Assembly (NCBI GenBank): GCA_016193585.1
Contig: JACPRW010000003.1
Coordinates: forward strand, 62,001-126,000
Reading direction: 5' to 3'
Source of the DNA: Candidatus Aenigmatarchaeota archaeon
GTDB taxonomy: Archaea > Aenigmatarchaeota > Aenigmatarchaeia > GW2011-AR5
Length of the DNA stretch: 64,000 bases
A program made the translations under genes and the position numbers. Below are positions 1 through 10,314 of this stretch, piece by piece; position 1 is the first letter of the stretch; every line of letters begins with the position of its first letter. Under the pieces are notes generated by a model. It worked only from the letters and a program-made list of their open reading frames with translations. It ran no database searches and was not told the origin of the DNA.

Positions 1-1
1 C

Positions 2-139
2 CAGAACAATACGCTGGCAGACCTTGCACATACAAAAAGCGTTCTGGATTATGAGCCGTCTTTCAGTTCAAGGAACGGCATTGCGAAGTACGTTGAATGG
101 CTTGAGGAACAAAGGAGCGTGTCGGAGGTGGTCTTATGA
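2..139 (+). CDS. NAD-dependent sugar epimerase/dehydratase, C-terminal fragment (truncated by window start)
   Basis: Open frame QNNTLADLAHTKSVLDYEPSFSSRNGIAKYVEWLEEQ... ending at TGA; typical SDR epimerase C-terminus. Confidence 0.6.
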   Translation, partial: QNNTLADLAHTKSVLDYEPSFSSRNGIAKYVEWLEEQRSVSEVVL

Positions 140-1225
140 AGGTGGCAATCCTTCATGATTACTTTCGATAAGCGGGGCGGTGGCGAGAAGGTGGCACTGG
201 CGCTGGCTAAAGCCTTCGATGCGGACATTTACACAGGTTTCGTCAATTACGAAAGCACGTATGAAGAAGTGAGAGATGCGTCGGTTGTCGAGATAGCCAC
301 GGATATGCGCATACGCGGACTGAGGACGCTGGTGCTGTTGCATAAGTTCGGAAAACTGGTTCTCAGGGAGTACGATGCTTATATTTTCTCAGGAACGAAC
401 TGCATCACGGCGAATGAAAAGAACAGGCCGTGTGTCTGGTACTGCCACACGCCTGCACGGCACCTCTACGACCTGCATGACTGGTTCATGTCCCGCGCCG
501 GATTGACGGGCAGGGTCCTTCTGAAAGCTCTCTGCAGGTACCAGAAGCCCACCGACCAGCGGCATGCCTCCCGCTTCGACGCAATTGCCGCGAATTCGCG
601 CAACGTGAAGCGAAGAATCAGCGAATACTACGGCACAGAAGCCGGGAAGAAAACGTCTGTCGTGTACCCGCCGGTGGACACCGGGAACTTCAGGTGGGCA
701 GGGCAGGGCGATTTCTACGTGTCGATGGGCAGGCTGGACAAGCTGAAACGGGTCGACCTCATCGTGGAAGCGTTCAGGAACATGCCGGAAAAGGAGTTGA
801 AAATAGTGTCGTCAGGTCCTGAACTGAACGCCATCAGGAAGCTTGCGCAGGGCTGCGAAAACATAGAGGTCGTCGGCTACGTGGACGAGCACACGCTTCG
901 GTACCTGCTTGGACGATGCATCGCCTCGATTTACGTTCCCGTGCACGAGGACTTCGGGCTTTCGGCAGCCGAATCGCTCGCGGCAGGGAAGCCCTGCATC
1001 GCCGCCGGCGAGGGCGGACTGCAGGAAATTGTCGATAATGGGAAAACGGGTCTGCTCATTGACGCAACTCCAGAATCTATCAAGGACGCCGTCACTGCCC
1101 TCGGCAGGAAGCGCGCCGGGCGGATGAGGAAGGCGTGCGAAACAAAAGCGAAGCTCTTTTCGGAAAAGCGGTTCGTGAAGGGCATGAAGGGAATTGTGGA
1201 AAGGGTGTGTGACAGGGGAACGTAG
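136..1225 (+). CDS. GT4 family glycosyltransferase (apparent +1 nt frameshift near the N-terminus)
   Basis: ORF 155-1225 has a GT4 C-terminal domain (VHEDFGLSAAESLAAGKPCIAAGEGGLQEIV); upstream ATG at 136 encodes MKVAILHDYF in another frame. Confidence 0.85.
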
Positions 1226-1231
1226 ATTGAA

Positions 1232-2086
1232 TTATTTCTGCTTCTGCTGTTTCTTGAACGCCTCGACGGTGTTCTTCAGGAGCATGGCAACGGTCATCGG
1301 CCCGACGCCGCCGGGGACCGGCGTGAGGTATGCTGCCTTTTCCTTCACCGAATGTTGTTCAACGTCACCGGAAACAGAGCCGCCGGAAACGTGTATACCG
1401 ACGTCGATGACTGCAGCGCCCTTTTTCACCATCGAGCCGGTTATCAGGCCGGGCGAACCTGCGGCAGCAACAAGGATATCGGCCTGCCGCGTGTAATAGG
1501 CCAGGTCCTCGGTTTTCGTGTGGCAGACGGTGACCGTCGCGTGCCTGTTGAGCAGCATGTAGGCGAGCGGCCTGCCGACAAGCTTGCTCCTGCCGACGAT
1601 GACCGCATGCCTGCCAGCGATGGGTATTTGTTCCTGTTCCAGCATGTAGACTATTCCCTTCGGTGTGCAGGGCACCGCCTCCTCGTTCCCTGCGGCGAGG
1701 CGGCCGAAACTCGACGGGTGCAGCCCGTCAACGTCCTTGTGATGCGCTATCGCGTCAAGCACGGCTTGCGCGTCGATTGAAGGCGGCAGCGGCAGCTGGA
1801 CGATGATGCCATTGACGCTCTCGTCGCCATTGAGCTCGCGCAGCAATGCCACGACCCCCTCGGTCGTTGCGGTTTCTTTGTGCACCTCTATGGCGCGGAT
1901 GCCAACGGCGGCGCATGCCCTGACTTTATTCCTGATGTAGACGCGCGACGGCGCGTCGTCGCCGACAGAAAGAATGCACAAGCCCGGCGTCGTGCCGGTC
2001 GTAGCGTGCAGCGCGCTGACTTCAGCTGCAATCTGCTTCTGCAGCGCTGCTGCCAGTTTCTTGCCGTCGATGAGTGTGCATGTCAT
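1232..2086 (-). CDS. folD: Bifunctional methylenetetrahydrofolate dehydrogenase/cyclohydrolase
   Basis: NGIIVQLPLP, KDVDGLHP, VIVGRSKLVGRPLAYML, GGVGPMTVAML motifs. Confidence 0.95.
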   Translation of the reverse strand: MTCTLIDGKKLAAALQKQIAAEVSALHATTGTTPGLCILSVGDDAPSRVYIRNKVRACAAVGIRAIEVHKETATTEGVVALLRELNGDESVNGIIVQLPLPPSIDAQAVLDAIAHHKDVDGLHPSSFGRLAAGNEEAVPCTPKGIVYMLEQEQIPIAGRHAVIVGRSKLVGRPLAYMLLNRHATVTVCHTKTEDLAYYTRQADILVAAAGSPGLITGSMVKKGAAVIDVGIHVSGGSVSGDVEQHSVKEKAAYLTPVPGGVGPMTVAMLLKNTVEAFKKQQKQK

Positions 2087-2087
2087 A

Positions 2088-2657
2088 TCAGCGCCTGCAT
2101 TGGATGATAGCTGTTTCGGTAACGATGTACTGCATGGGGGCGTCGTGGTCGTCGGATGGCAGCCGCTCGACGACCTGGACGTCGTATGCCATGCCGACTA
2201 TTGTTGTTTCTTCCGAAAGGCTTTTTAAAAGTCTGTCGTAATAGCCTTTTCCGTAGCCTATGCGCCGGCCGTGGCTGTCAAAAGCGACTCCTGGAACGAT
2301 GATGACGTCGGCGGCGGACGGGATGACAGGACGAAGATGCTCTTGTTTCGGCTCAGGAACATCGAAAGCGCCTTCCACAAGTTCATCAAGGCTCCGCAAT
2401 TCGGAAAGGGCAAGAGTTTCTTTAACGACAACAGGCACGAGCACTGTTTTGCCGCGCTTGAACAGCTCCGGTATGAGCTGTTTTGTGTCGACTTCTGACC
2501 CCTTTGTTACGTAGGTGCAGATCGTTTTCGCGGTGCTTACAAAATCCAAAGAGAGGACGTTTTTGGCTATGGCAAGACTCTTGAGCTCTCGCGAATGAGC
2601 GTCAAGCGCATTCCTTTGCTTGAGTATCAGCTTCCTTAATACCTCTTTCTGCATCAT
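2088..2657 (-). CDS. 5-formyltetrahydrofolate cyclo-ligase family protein
   Basis: VPGVAFDSHGRRIGYGKGYYDRLL motif. Confidence 0.9.
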   Translation of the reverse strand: MMQKEVLRKLILKQRNALDAHSRELKSLAIAKNVLSLDFVSTAKTICTYVTKGSEVDTKQLIPELFKRGKTVLVPVVVKETLALSELRSLDELVEGAFDVPEPKQEHLRPVIPSAADVIIVPGVAFDSHGRRIGYGKGYYDRLLKSLSEETTIVGMAYDVQVVERLPSDDHDAPMQYIVTETAIIQCRR

Positions 2658-2769
2658 ATCGTTCCTTATAGTAAGTTCAGTTGATAATCAGACTTTTTCT
2701 GAACTTGCTATAAAGGAGATTATGTAAATATAAAGTTCACTAATTTACCGAATCGACTATTAGTCTGGA

Positions 2770-4290
2770 TTAATCCTTCAGTATGCGGAGTATGGCGTTT
2801 TTCAGCTGTGCAGGCATCGCTATGTTCGCCGTGAGGAAGCTCCTGAAATCATGCTTCGTTATCACCCTGGAGTATATAATCCATGTGGCATAAAAAAGCC
2901 CCCCGGCGGCGCTTATGAGGACGGCCTCGATAACGGCGTTGTTCATTGCAACGGCTGATTTTGCCCAGAGCATGATGAGCAGCATACCAAGCCCTCCTGC
3001 AAGCGTCAGGACAGCTTTTTTCTTCTCCACGACAAACGGCATTTTCTGGTTGAGGAAATAAGCGCCTAGGGCGACCATAAGGCATGTCGAGATGAGCGTT
3101 GCAGCAGCTGCGCCTTCGATGCCGTACGGCGGCACGAGGAACCAGTTGAGAAGGAAATTTATGGCAAGCACCAGCAATGCTATCATGGTATTGCGGCCCG
3201 GGTGCCCTATCGCCTTGAGGGTGGTAAGGAACAGCGAAGCCATGGCTGTCGGGATCATCGACAGCGCCAGTATAGACAGGGCAGGCGACGCACGCGTAAA
3301 CGTTGCACCGAAGACGGTCGTGAGTATGTCGCCTGAGAACGCTATGAAAATGAGGGAAAACGGCAGCATGAAGGCGAACAGCAGCCTGAGCATCGTTGCC
3401 ATGCCCTTCGCAACCGCATCTGGCTTGTTTTCTTCCCAGAGCGCCGAGATCGATGGATAAAGGACGTTGACAACCGGTGATACGAAAATGAGGAGTAGTG
3501 CCGCAGTTGGCATTGCAGTGCTGTAGAGCCCCACTTCTTCGAGTGTTCTGAACGTGGTGAGCGCAAGTATGTCAACCCTGCTGATGAGCGCAGCAAGGCT
3601 CCCTATCCAGAGTATGCCGCCGAATTTTAGTATCTTCCAGAACAGCTGTTTGTCGAGCACAAACGGCTCCCTGAGGAAGAAGGGGAACTGCCAGAAGAGG
3701 ATGGCTGTAAAGAGCATTCCCATGATAATGGTCGTTATGAGATTTGCCATCGCGACGCCGGCGACTCCGTTGCCGATGAGCAGGTATGTCGTGGCAAAAA
3801 ATACGGAAACCCGCACGAACTCCATCGAGGCGAAAAACTTGAAATGCTGGAGCCCCTGGAAGATATAGGTGTAAACGCCCATGTTAATGATGTTCTCTAT
3901 GAGCACGAGCTGCAGCACGATGGCGGCGCCGGCTGTCTTGAAATAGGCGAGCTCGAAGTAATCGGCAAGCACGAAGACCGAACCGTAGACGATGAGGCTC
4001 AGAATAAGCCTCCAGAAGAATATCATGACAACTGCTGACTTGATCCCGCGGTAGTCGCGCTTTGCATTGAGTTCGGCTATATGCTTCACCAGTGAATCGA
4101 ATGCGCCGAATTCGGTAAGTATGCCTCCCAGAGCCACGAACGCCATGACGCTGTAAAAGAGGCCAAACTCATCTATAGGAAGGGATTTGGAGAGGAATAT
4201 TCTGAATGCATACCCGAGCAGGAAAGAAAGAATGGAGAAGGAAAACGTTACAAGAATTCCTTTTCCGATGACCTCGGCGTAGTTTTTCAT
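2770..4290 (-). CDS. Flippase / oligosaccharide-lipid translocase (MATE/Wzx-like)
   Basis: 506 aa polytopic membrane protein with polysaccharide-biosynthesis-family features, in a glycan cluster. Confidence 0.85.
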   Translation of the reverse strand: MKNYAEVIGKGILVTFSFSILSFLLGYAFRIFLSKSLPIDEFGLFYSVMAFVALGGILTEFGAFDSLVKHIAELNAKRDYRGIKSAVVMIFFWRLILSLIVYGSVFVLADYFELAYFKTAGAAIVLQLVLIENIINMGVYTYIFQGLQHFKFFASMEFVRVSVFFATTYLLIGNGVAGVAMANLITTIIMGMLFTAILFWQFPFFLREPFVLDKQLFWKILKFGGILWIGSLAALISRVDILALTTFRTLEEVGLYSTAMPTAALLLIFVSPVVNVLYPSISALWEENKPDAVAKGMATMLRLLFAFMLPFSLIFIAFSGDILTTVFGATFTRASPALSILALSMIPTAMASLFLTTLKAIGHPGRNTMIALLVLAINFLLNWFLVPPYGIEGAAAATLISTCLMVALGAYFLNQKMPFVVEKKKAVLTLAGGLGMLLIMLWAKSAVAMNNAVIEAVLISAAGGLFYATWIIYSRVITKHDFRSFLTANIAMPAQLKNAILRILKD

Positions 4291-5234
4291 AAACGTATGT
4301 CCCCGTAAATGCCTTTTTTATAACGGGCTTTTATGCCTTCTGATATTCCTTCGAGTTTTGCTTTAATCAACAAAAGGTACATGAAATCTTTCTCGAACAA
4401 AACATAGATGAATAACGCAAGTATTTCCAGAAGCTCCCCTAGGGCGTATTCCGGCAACCCGGAAAAACGTATCAGGTTGTTCTTGAAAACAAAGTACTGG
4501 TGCTGTTTGTAATTGTTATACAGGAAGTCGAACCTGCCCTCCCTGCCTTGGTTCTCTGAATGGTGGACAACTTTTGCGTAAGGATTGTAGAGTATTCTGT
4601 AGCCTTTTTTTCTAAGCCTTACACATACGTCTGTTTCTTCCCTGTGGGAGGTTTTGTCAAACCATGTGTCAAACCCTCTTATAGACAGGAGCGCCTTTTT
4701 CCGGAATGACATTACACTTCCTTTAACATGTTTCGCTTCCGTAATCTTTCCCATGTTCTCTTTGAAGCTGCCAGTAACTCTTCCGCTATTTCTTACATCC
4801 ATTTTCTTGATACGCAGGAAAGGGTTTACATCACGTAGGATAAAATTTTTTGCCTTCTGGAAAACGTTCAGCTTGGCTGGATTTCGTGGATTGTTTTCGT
4901 TGCCGCCTACTGAACCTATCGACTCGCTTGTGTAGCATTCCAGTATTTTACCCACGCAGTCATTTTCTGCTTCTGTATCGTCGTCAAGGAACACTATAAT
5001 TTCGCCGTTACTTTTCATAATTCCCGTGTTTCTTGCGACACATCTTCCCTTTTTCTCCTCTTCGATATAATTTGCCCCGTGTTTCTTGCATATTTCTTTT
5101 GATTTTTCGCTGGGCGTGGATACTACTAATAGTTCAAAATCCTTGTATGTCTGTTTTTTCAGAGACTTTAAGCATCTGTCAAGCGATTCGTGCCTGTCTT
5201 TTGTGCATACAACAACCGATAGTTTGCGCAGCAT
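4287..5234 (-). CDS. GT2 family glycosyltransferase
   Basis: SVVVCTKDRHESLDRCLKSLKKQTY, FLDDDTEAENDC, EETDVCVRL. Confidence 0.9.
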   Translation of the reverse strand: MLRKLSVVVCTKDRHESLDRCLKSLKKQTYKDFELLVVSTPSEKSKEICKKHGANYIEEEKKGRCVARNTGIMKSNGEIIVFLDDDTEAENDCVGKILECYTSESIGSVGGNENNPRNPAKLNVFQKAKNFILRDVNPFLRIKKMDVRNSGRVTGSFKENMGKITEAKHVKGSVMSFRKKALLSIRGFDTWFDKTSHREETDVCVRLRKKGYRILYNPYAKVVHHSENQGREGRFDFLYNNYKQHQYFVFKNNLIRFSGLPEYALGELLEILALFIYVLFEKDFMYLLLIKAKLEGISEGIKARYKKGIYGDIRL

Positions 5235-5284
5235 ACTTAATACAATTTAGAATATTTTAAAAGCCTTCCAACAAATGACTTTCG

Positions 5285-6394
5285 ATGAGGATTCTGTTCG
5301 TTTCTGAATACTATTATCCGGCCGAAATGGGCGGCGCGGAAATAAGCATGAAAATACTAGCTGAAGAACTGGCAAAAAAGCATGAAGTTCACGTACTCAC
5401 GCCAAATTATTATGAATATAAAAACACAGAAACTGTGGAAAACGGGGTAAATATCCGTAGATTTAAAAGCAAAAGACTTTATTTTTTCAGGCAGAGAGGC
5501 ACGTCAAAGGTTGTTTACAGAGCCAACAAAAACCTGTTCGGCTCGCTGATAAAGCTCTATGCGAAATATTCGTCTCATGAATTGGAGAAAAATATAGAAA
5601 AAGCTGAAAATTTTGACGTAATCCATGCGAACAACTTTGAGTCTGCTATCGCCCTTAACAATGCCAAAGCAAAAGGAAGGAAAATAGTGCACCTCAGGGA
5701 TTTCAGGTTGGCGGAAAGTGCGGGAAAATTAAAAAATATAGATTTTTTCATCGCAATAAGCAAGTTCGTCAAAAAGGGGTATGTCAAATGTGGCTTGGAA
5801 GAAGGCAAAATAGGTGTTGTATACAATCCTGTTTCATCTGAAGATGTATCTGATATATCAAAATCCGCGGCAAGGAAAAGGCTTGGGCTAGATTTTAAAA
5901 GAATAGCACTTTTTGTAGGCTCTTTGGTTGAAGAAAAGGGAATAAGAGAAATTCCGAAAATAGCCGGATGCCTGCCTGAATACGATTTTATAATAATAGG
6001 CGAAGGGCCGGAAAAGGATTTCCTTCTGTCAAACAAAACACAAAATATGCACATAACAGGTTTCGTCAGCAAAAGCGAACTAAAGCATTACTACAGAGCC
6101 GCCGATGTACTAGTGGTTCCTTCGAAAGCCGAGCCTTTCGGAAGGGTTGTTATAGAAGGCCAGGCAAACGGCTGCGTTGTGGTAGGGCTGGATAAAGGTG
6201 CCATGAAGGAACTTATAAAAAATGGTAAAAATGGTTTTATCGTAAAGGATGGTGGCTTTGTAAAGCTTATAAAATCTTTGAACAGGCTTAGAAAAGCCCG
6301 AATTGGGGTGAATGCCTCAAGAGCAAAAAATACCTATCAAGCGGATAAAATATCCAAGTGTGTGGAAAAGATATATGAAAAGGTGCTGGTATGA
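5285..6394 (+). CDS. GT4 family glycosyltransferase
   Basis: MRILFVSEYYYPAEMGGAEIS; PSKAEPFGRVVIEGQANGCVVVG. Confidence 0.9.
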   Translation: MRILFVSEYYYPAEMGGAEISMKILAEELAKKHEVHVLTPNYYEYKNTETVENGVNIRRFKSKRLYFFRQRGTSKVVYRANKNLFGSLIKLYAKYSSHELEKNIEKAENFDVIHANNFESAIALNNAKAKGRKIVHLRDFRLAESAGKLKNIDFFIAISKFVKKGYVKCGLEEGKIGVVYNPVSSEDVSDISKSAARKRLGLDFKRIALFVGSLVEEKGIREIPKIAGCLPEYDFIIIGEGPEKDFLLSNKTQNMHITGFVSKSELKHYYRAADVLVVPSKAEPFGRVVIEGQANGCVVVGLDKGAMKELIKNGKNGFIVKDGGFVKLIKSLNRLRKARIGVNASRAKNTYQADKISKCVEKIYEKVLV

Positions 6395-7494
6395 TATCAC
6401 ATTTTGTTTACAAATACCTGCCACTTTCAGAGAGATTTATTTACAACCAAATAAGATATATAAAAAAGTTCAAGACCTCGGTAATTACAACAGATGTCAT
6501 TAATGACAAATTTCCTTTCGACGAAATTCATTCTTTAAGCAGTATGAAATTTCCTTTTAATAGCCTTGAGACCCTAAGATTCAAAATTACGGGCAATTCA
6601 AATTTTTTTGAAAATGCGCTTTCGGACACTTCCCTGATTCATGCACATTTCGGCAACTCATCACTAAAAATTTTGAAAATAGCGAAGAAAAGAAATATAC
6701 CGTTGGTAACTTCCTTTTACGGGAACGACGCTACAAAATATCCAAAAACCAATCCCGGGGTATACAAAGAACTATTCTCTTATAGCAAGGCGTTTCTTGT
6801 TCCTTCTTTCAGCCTGAAGGGCGACATTGAAAAACTGGATTGCCCTTCTGACAGGATAAAAGTTTTGAGGCTGGGAGTTGACGTTAATTTCTTTAGATTC
6901 AAGAAAAGGGAGCATAAAGAAAAAGCCCGCTTTTTATCAGTAGCACGATTCGTAGAGAAGAAAGGCTTGACGTATCTTATAACGGCTTTTTCGAATCTTT
7001 TGGAAGACGGCTACGACGCCGAATTAGTTTTATGCGGAAATGGTCCTCTTAAGGGCCGGCTCGCAAGTCATGCCAGAAACCTCGGGATAAAGGGGAAAGT
7101 GACATTTATCGACAATTTTTCCTCGGAAAATCCAAGAAAAGTCGTTCTGGAAGAAATGTATAAATCTGATGTTATGATTACGCCTAGCGTTACTTCTTCG
7201 GACGGTGACAAGGAATCTTTGAATTTAGTAAACCTGGAAGCTGCGTCAACAGGAATGCCTGTTATATCAACTTTTCATAACGGTATACCGGAAGTCGTGG
7301 AAAACGGCAAAACTGGTATTCTTGTCTCTGAAAAAAGCCATTCAGAACTTTACGAAAAAATGAAACTTTTCATGGAGAATCCAAAATATTTTATGAAACT
7401 TGGGAAAAATGGAGCGCAAAAGGTCAGAAAAGAGTTTACTATAGGAAAGCAAAACAAGGAGCTTGAAAAGGTATATAATGTTTTTGCTAATTAG
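6391..7494 (+). CDS. GT4 family glycosyltransferase (colanic acid WcaL-like)
   Basis: HFVYKYLPLSERFIYNQI, HAHFG, RLGVDVNFF, SVARFVEKKGLTYLITAF. Confidence 0.88.
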   Translation: MISHFVYKYLPLSERFIYNQIRYIKKFKTSVITTDVINDKFPFDEIHSLSSMKFPFNSLETLRFKITGNSNFFENALSDTSLIHAHFGNSSLKILKIAKKRNIPLVTSFYGNDATKYPKTNPGVYKELFSYSKAFLVPSFSLKGDIEKLDCPSDRIKVLRLGVDVNFFRFKKREHKEKARFLSVARFVEKKGLTYLITAFSNLLEDGYDAELVLCGNGPLKGRLASHARNLGIKGKVTFIDNFSSENPRKVVLEEMYKSDVMITPSVTSSDGDKESLNLVNLEAASTGMPVISTFHNGIPEVVENGKTGILVSEKSHSELYEKMKLFMENPKYFMKLGKNGAQKVRKEFTIGKQNKELEKVYNVFAN

Positions 7495-7510
7495 AAATGG
7501 TAATGATTCT

Positions 7511-8206
7511 ATGGAAGTAGTAATACTCTGCGGGGGAAAAGGAATAAGACTTGTCCCGAAAACGATGCATGTCCCAAAACCTATGCTTAACATAGGTGAT
7601 ATGCCGATATTAGAGCATATAATCAGGTTCTTTTCTAAATATGGCCATAATGATTTTATCCTGTGTCTGGGTTATAAAGGAGCCGTTATAAAAGGCTATT
7701 TCAAAGACAAGAAAGAATGGAATATAAAATTTTTAGACACCGGAGAAAACAGCTCTAAGGGTGATAGACTAAGAATTGCAAAGGGTGTCATAAAAGGGGG
7801 GAAATTCTTTGTTGCGTATGGCGATGACCTTTCTGATGTTAACCTTAATAGCGTTATAGATTTCCATAATTCACATAATGGGATTGCCACTCTCACTGCC
7901 ACACGGTTGAAATCCCCGTTTGGTATAATAAATTTTGACGAAAGCCGAAAGGTATTGGATTTTGAAGAAAAACCTATTTTGGATCACTACATAAATGGCG
8001 GGTTCTTTGTTTTTGATAAGAAGATTTTTGACTTTCTTGAAGAAGGGGAAGATATAGAAAAAGATCTTTTCCCCAAATTATCTAAGAAGGATCTTGTATA
8101 CGCCTACAAACACGACGGCTTCTGGGCCTGTATGAATACACATCAGGATAACGTTACACTAAATGAATTATGGAATAAAAAAGAGGCGAAGTGGAAGGTG
8201 TGGTAA
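7511..8206 (+). CDS. Glucose-1-phosphate cytidylyltransferase-like nucleotidyltransferase (RfbF-like)
   Basis: MEVVILCGGKGIRLVPKTMHVPKPMLNIGDMPILEHIIRFFSKYGHNDFILCLGYKG. Confidence 0.8.
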   Translation: MEVVILCGGKGIRLVPKTMHVPKPMLNIGDMPILEHIIRFFSKYGHNDFILCLGYKGAVIKGYFKDKKEWNIKFLDTGENSSKGDRLRIAKGVIKGGKFFVAYGDDLSDVNLNSVIDFHNSHNGIATLTATRLKSPFGIINFDESRKVLDFEEKPILDHYINGGFFVFDKKIFDFLEEGEDIEKDLFPKLSKKDLVYAYKHDGFWACMNTHQDNVTLNELWNKKEAKWKVW

Positions 8207-9178
8207 ATGAAATGGGAAGATAAAAATGTCTTTATAACAGGCGCTAATGGATTTGTCGCGTCTTGGCTTTGTAAATCGGTACTAGAAAAAGGTGCAAATG
8301 TTTTTGCACTCATAAAAGAAGAAATAAATGGTTCCGTTTTTAATTCTCTGTCTAATAAAAATTTAAAAAGGGTTGATGGAAATGTTGAAGATTTCGATTT
8401 AATGAAAAAGTCTATAAAAGAAAACGAGATTGATTATTGCTTGCATTTGGCTGCGCAAACAATAGTAGGAAAAGCGAATAAAGGGCCCCTGGATACTATT
8501 AAAACTAACGTTATGGGAACCACTAACGTTTTGGAAGCGTGCAGGCTGAACGAAATTGAAGGGTTTGTTTTGGCATCTAGCGATAAGGCTTACGGCCCGC
8601 AGGAAACTCTTCCGTATACAGAAGACTCGCCATTAAAGGGGATTTTTCCTTACGATGCCTCGAAGAGTTCAGCTGATATCATAGCTCAAGCTTATTACCA
8701 CACATACGATATGCCTATAGCTATCACTAGATCTGCAAACATATATGGAGGAGGCGACATGAATTTTTCAAGGATAGTTCCGGATACCATCAGGTCTTTG
8801 ATAAAAGGACAGGCGCCTATAATAAGAAGTGATGGGACGCCAGTGAGGCAATACATATACGTGGATGACATAGTTAATGGTTACTTACTAGTCGCTGAAA
8901 ACATTGAAAAGGTAAAGGGGGAACCTTTTAATTTCGGTTCTTCTGATCCTATAACCGTATTGGATTTTGTCAATCTCGTAATATCTATCTACGGTTCTGA
9001 CGTAGAACCTGCCATAGAGGCAAAATCTGGGAAAGGAGAAATACATTCGCAGTATCTTTCCAGCGAAAAGGCCAGGAAATCTCTTAATTGGGCCCCAAAA
9101 GTTAATCTTGATACTGGTATAAAGAAAACCATCGAGTGGTATAAAAATCACTTTGGTAGATTGTATGATGAAGAATAA
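8207..9178 (+). CDS. NAD-dependent epimerase/dehydratase (CDP-glucose 4,6-dehydratase RfbG-like)
   Basis: NVFITGANGFVASWL, SSDKAYGP, YDASKSSADIIAQAYYHTY. Confidence 0.8.
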   Translation: MKWEDKNVFITGANGFVASWLCKSVLEKGANVFALIKEEINGSVFNSLSNKNLKRVDGNVEDFDLMKKSIKENEIDYCLHLAAQTIVGKANKGPLDTIKTNVMGTTNVLEACRLNEIEGFVLASSDKAYGPQETLPYTEDSPLKGIFPYDASKSSADIIAQAYYHTYDMPIAITRSANIYGGGDMNFSRIVPDTIRSLIKGQAPIIRSDGTPVRQYIYVDDIVNGYLLVAENIEKVKGEPFNFGSSDPITVLDFVNLVISIYGSDVEPAIEAKSGKGEIHSQYLSSEKARKSLNWAPKVNLDTGIKKTIEWYKNHFGRLYDEE

Positions 9179-10121
9179 ACGAATCCTTGTTACAGGGGGG
9201 TTGGGGTTTTTAGGTTCTAATATCTGCACAGATTTGTCTAAAAATAATGAAATTTTTATAATCGATAAAAGACAAGATTCTGAAAGTCTTAAAGATTTTG
9301 AAAATGTCAAATTAGTTGTCTTAGACCTTACAGATCAGAAAACGACAAGCGGTGTAATAAAAGAAATAAATCCTGAAATAGTGTATCATTTGGCTGGTTT
9401 TACACTTACTGATAGGAATGAAAAGTTCATTGATGAATCTTTGAACTCTAATATCGTAGGTACTATAAATGTGCTGAAAGGAATTGCCGAAATAGAAGTG
9501 GAAAGTTTTGTATATCCTTCGACTTCTGAAGTTTATGGCACCTTGAACAAACCGCCCTTTGAAGAAAATATGCTCCCGAGACCTTCTTCGCCATATTCTG
9601 CAAGCAAGCTTGCGTGTGAATATTATTGCACGTTGTATAATGATACCTATGGTCTCCCCGCCACTATTTTAAGATTGTTCAATCTTTATGGTCCTTACCA
9701 GGTATCGAATAGGTTCATATCATCCTGCATATTATCATTGATTAAGGGAGAAGAATTCACCATGACTAGAGGGGAGCAAACCAGAGAATTCAACTACGTA
9801 AAAGATATTGTGAATGCATTCGTTCTTGCGAGTTTGAAAAAACCTAACGGGGAGATCATAAACATCGGGTGTGGTGAAGACCACAGAATAATAGATGTTG
9901 CAGAAAAAATTCTTGCTATTACTGGAAACAAAGGGCGTATAGCTCCTACACTTTCTTATAGAAATAATGACATTAAAAGGGTCTTTACCAGTAACTTAAA
10001 AGCGAGAAATCTGCTGGGCTGGAAACCGGAATATAAATTAGAAGAAGGGCTAAGGGAGACTATAAGCTGGTATGAAGAAAAATTGAAGGAAAATAAAAAT
10101 TCAGTTTATTTTTCCAAATGA
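9165..10121 (+). CDS. NAD-dependent sugar epimerase/dehydratase
   Basis: RILVTGGLGFLGSNI, PYSASKLACEYYC. Confidence 0.85.
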   Translation: MMKNKRILVTGGLGFLGSNICTDLSKNNEIFIIDKRQDSESLKDFENVKLVVLDLTDQKTTSGVIKEINPEIVYHLAGFTLTDRNEKFIDESLNSNIVGTINVLKGIAEIEVESFVYPSTSEVYGTLNKPPFEENMLPRPSSPYSASKLACEYYCTLYNDTYGLPATILRLFNLYGPYQVSNRFISSCILSLIKGEEFTMTRGEQTREFNYVKDIVNAFVLASLKKPNGEIINIGCGEDHRIIDVAEKILAITGNKGRIAPTLSYRNNDIKRVFTSNLKARNLLGWKPEYKLEEGLRETISWYEEKLKENKNSVYFSK

Positions 10122-10314
10122 TGAATTTTAATAATCCGTGAGCACTATAGTGAAACCAGAAAATAATGTCGGTTCCTTAGAACCATGCAATTTGTGCGAT
10201 TTCGTGGGGTTTCTATAAACCTCACAAGTTGTCCTGATTACAAGGCAATTGCAAAGCAATCATCGCAATAAAGGGAACATGAAGCGGCAGAAACGATTTA
10301 TGAGCAACTGAACG

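Noticed and set aside
10122-10314. Intergenic region with several short inverted repeats (ggttccttagaacc, gtggggtttctataaacctcac)
   Set aside because: May be a decayed palindromic element, but no second copy or consistent junction could be identified by eye.
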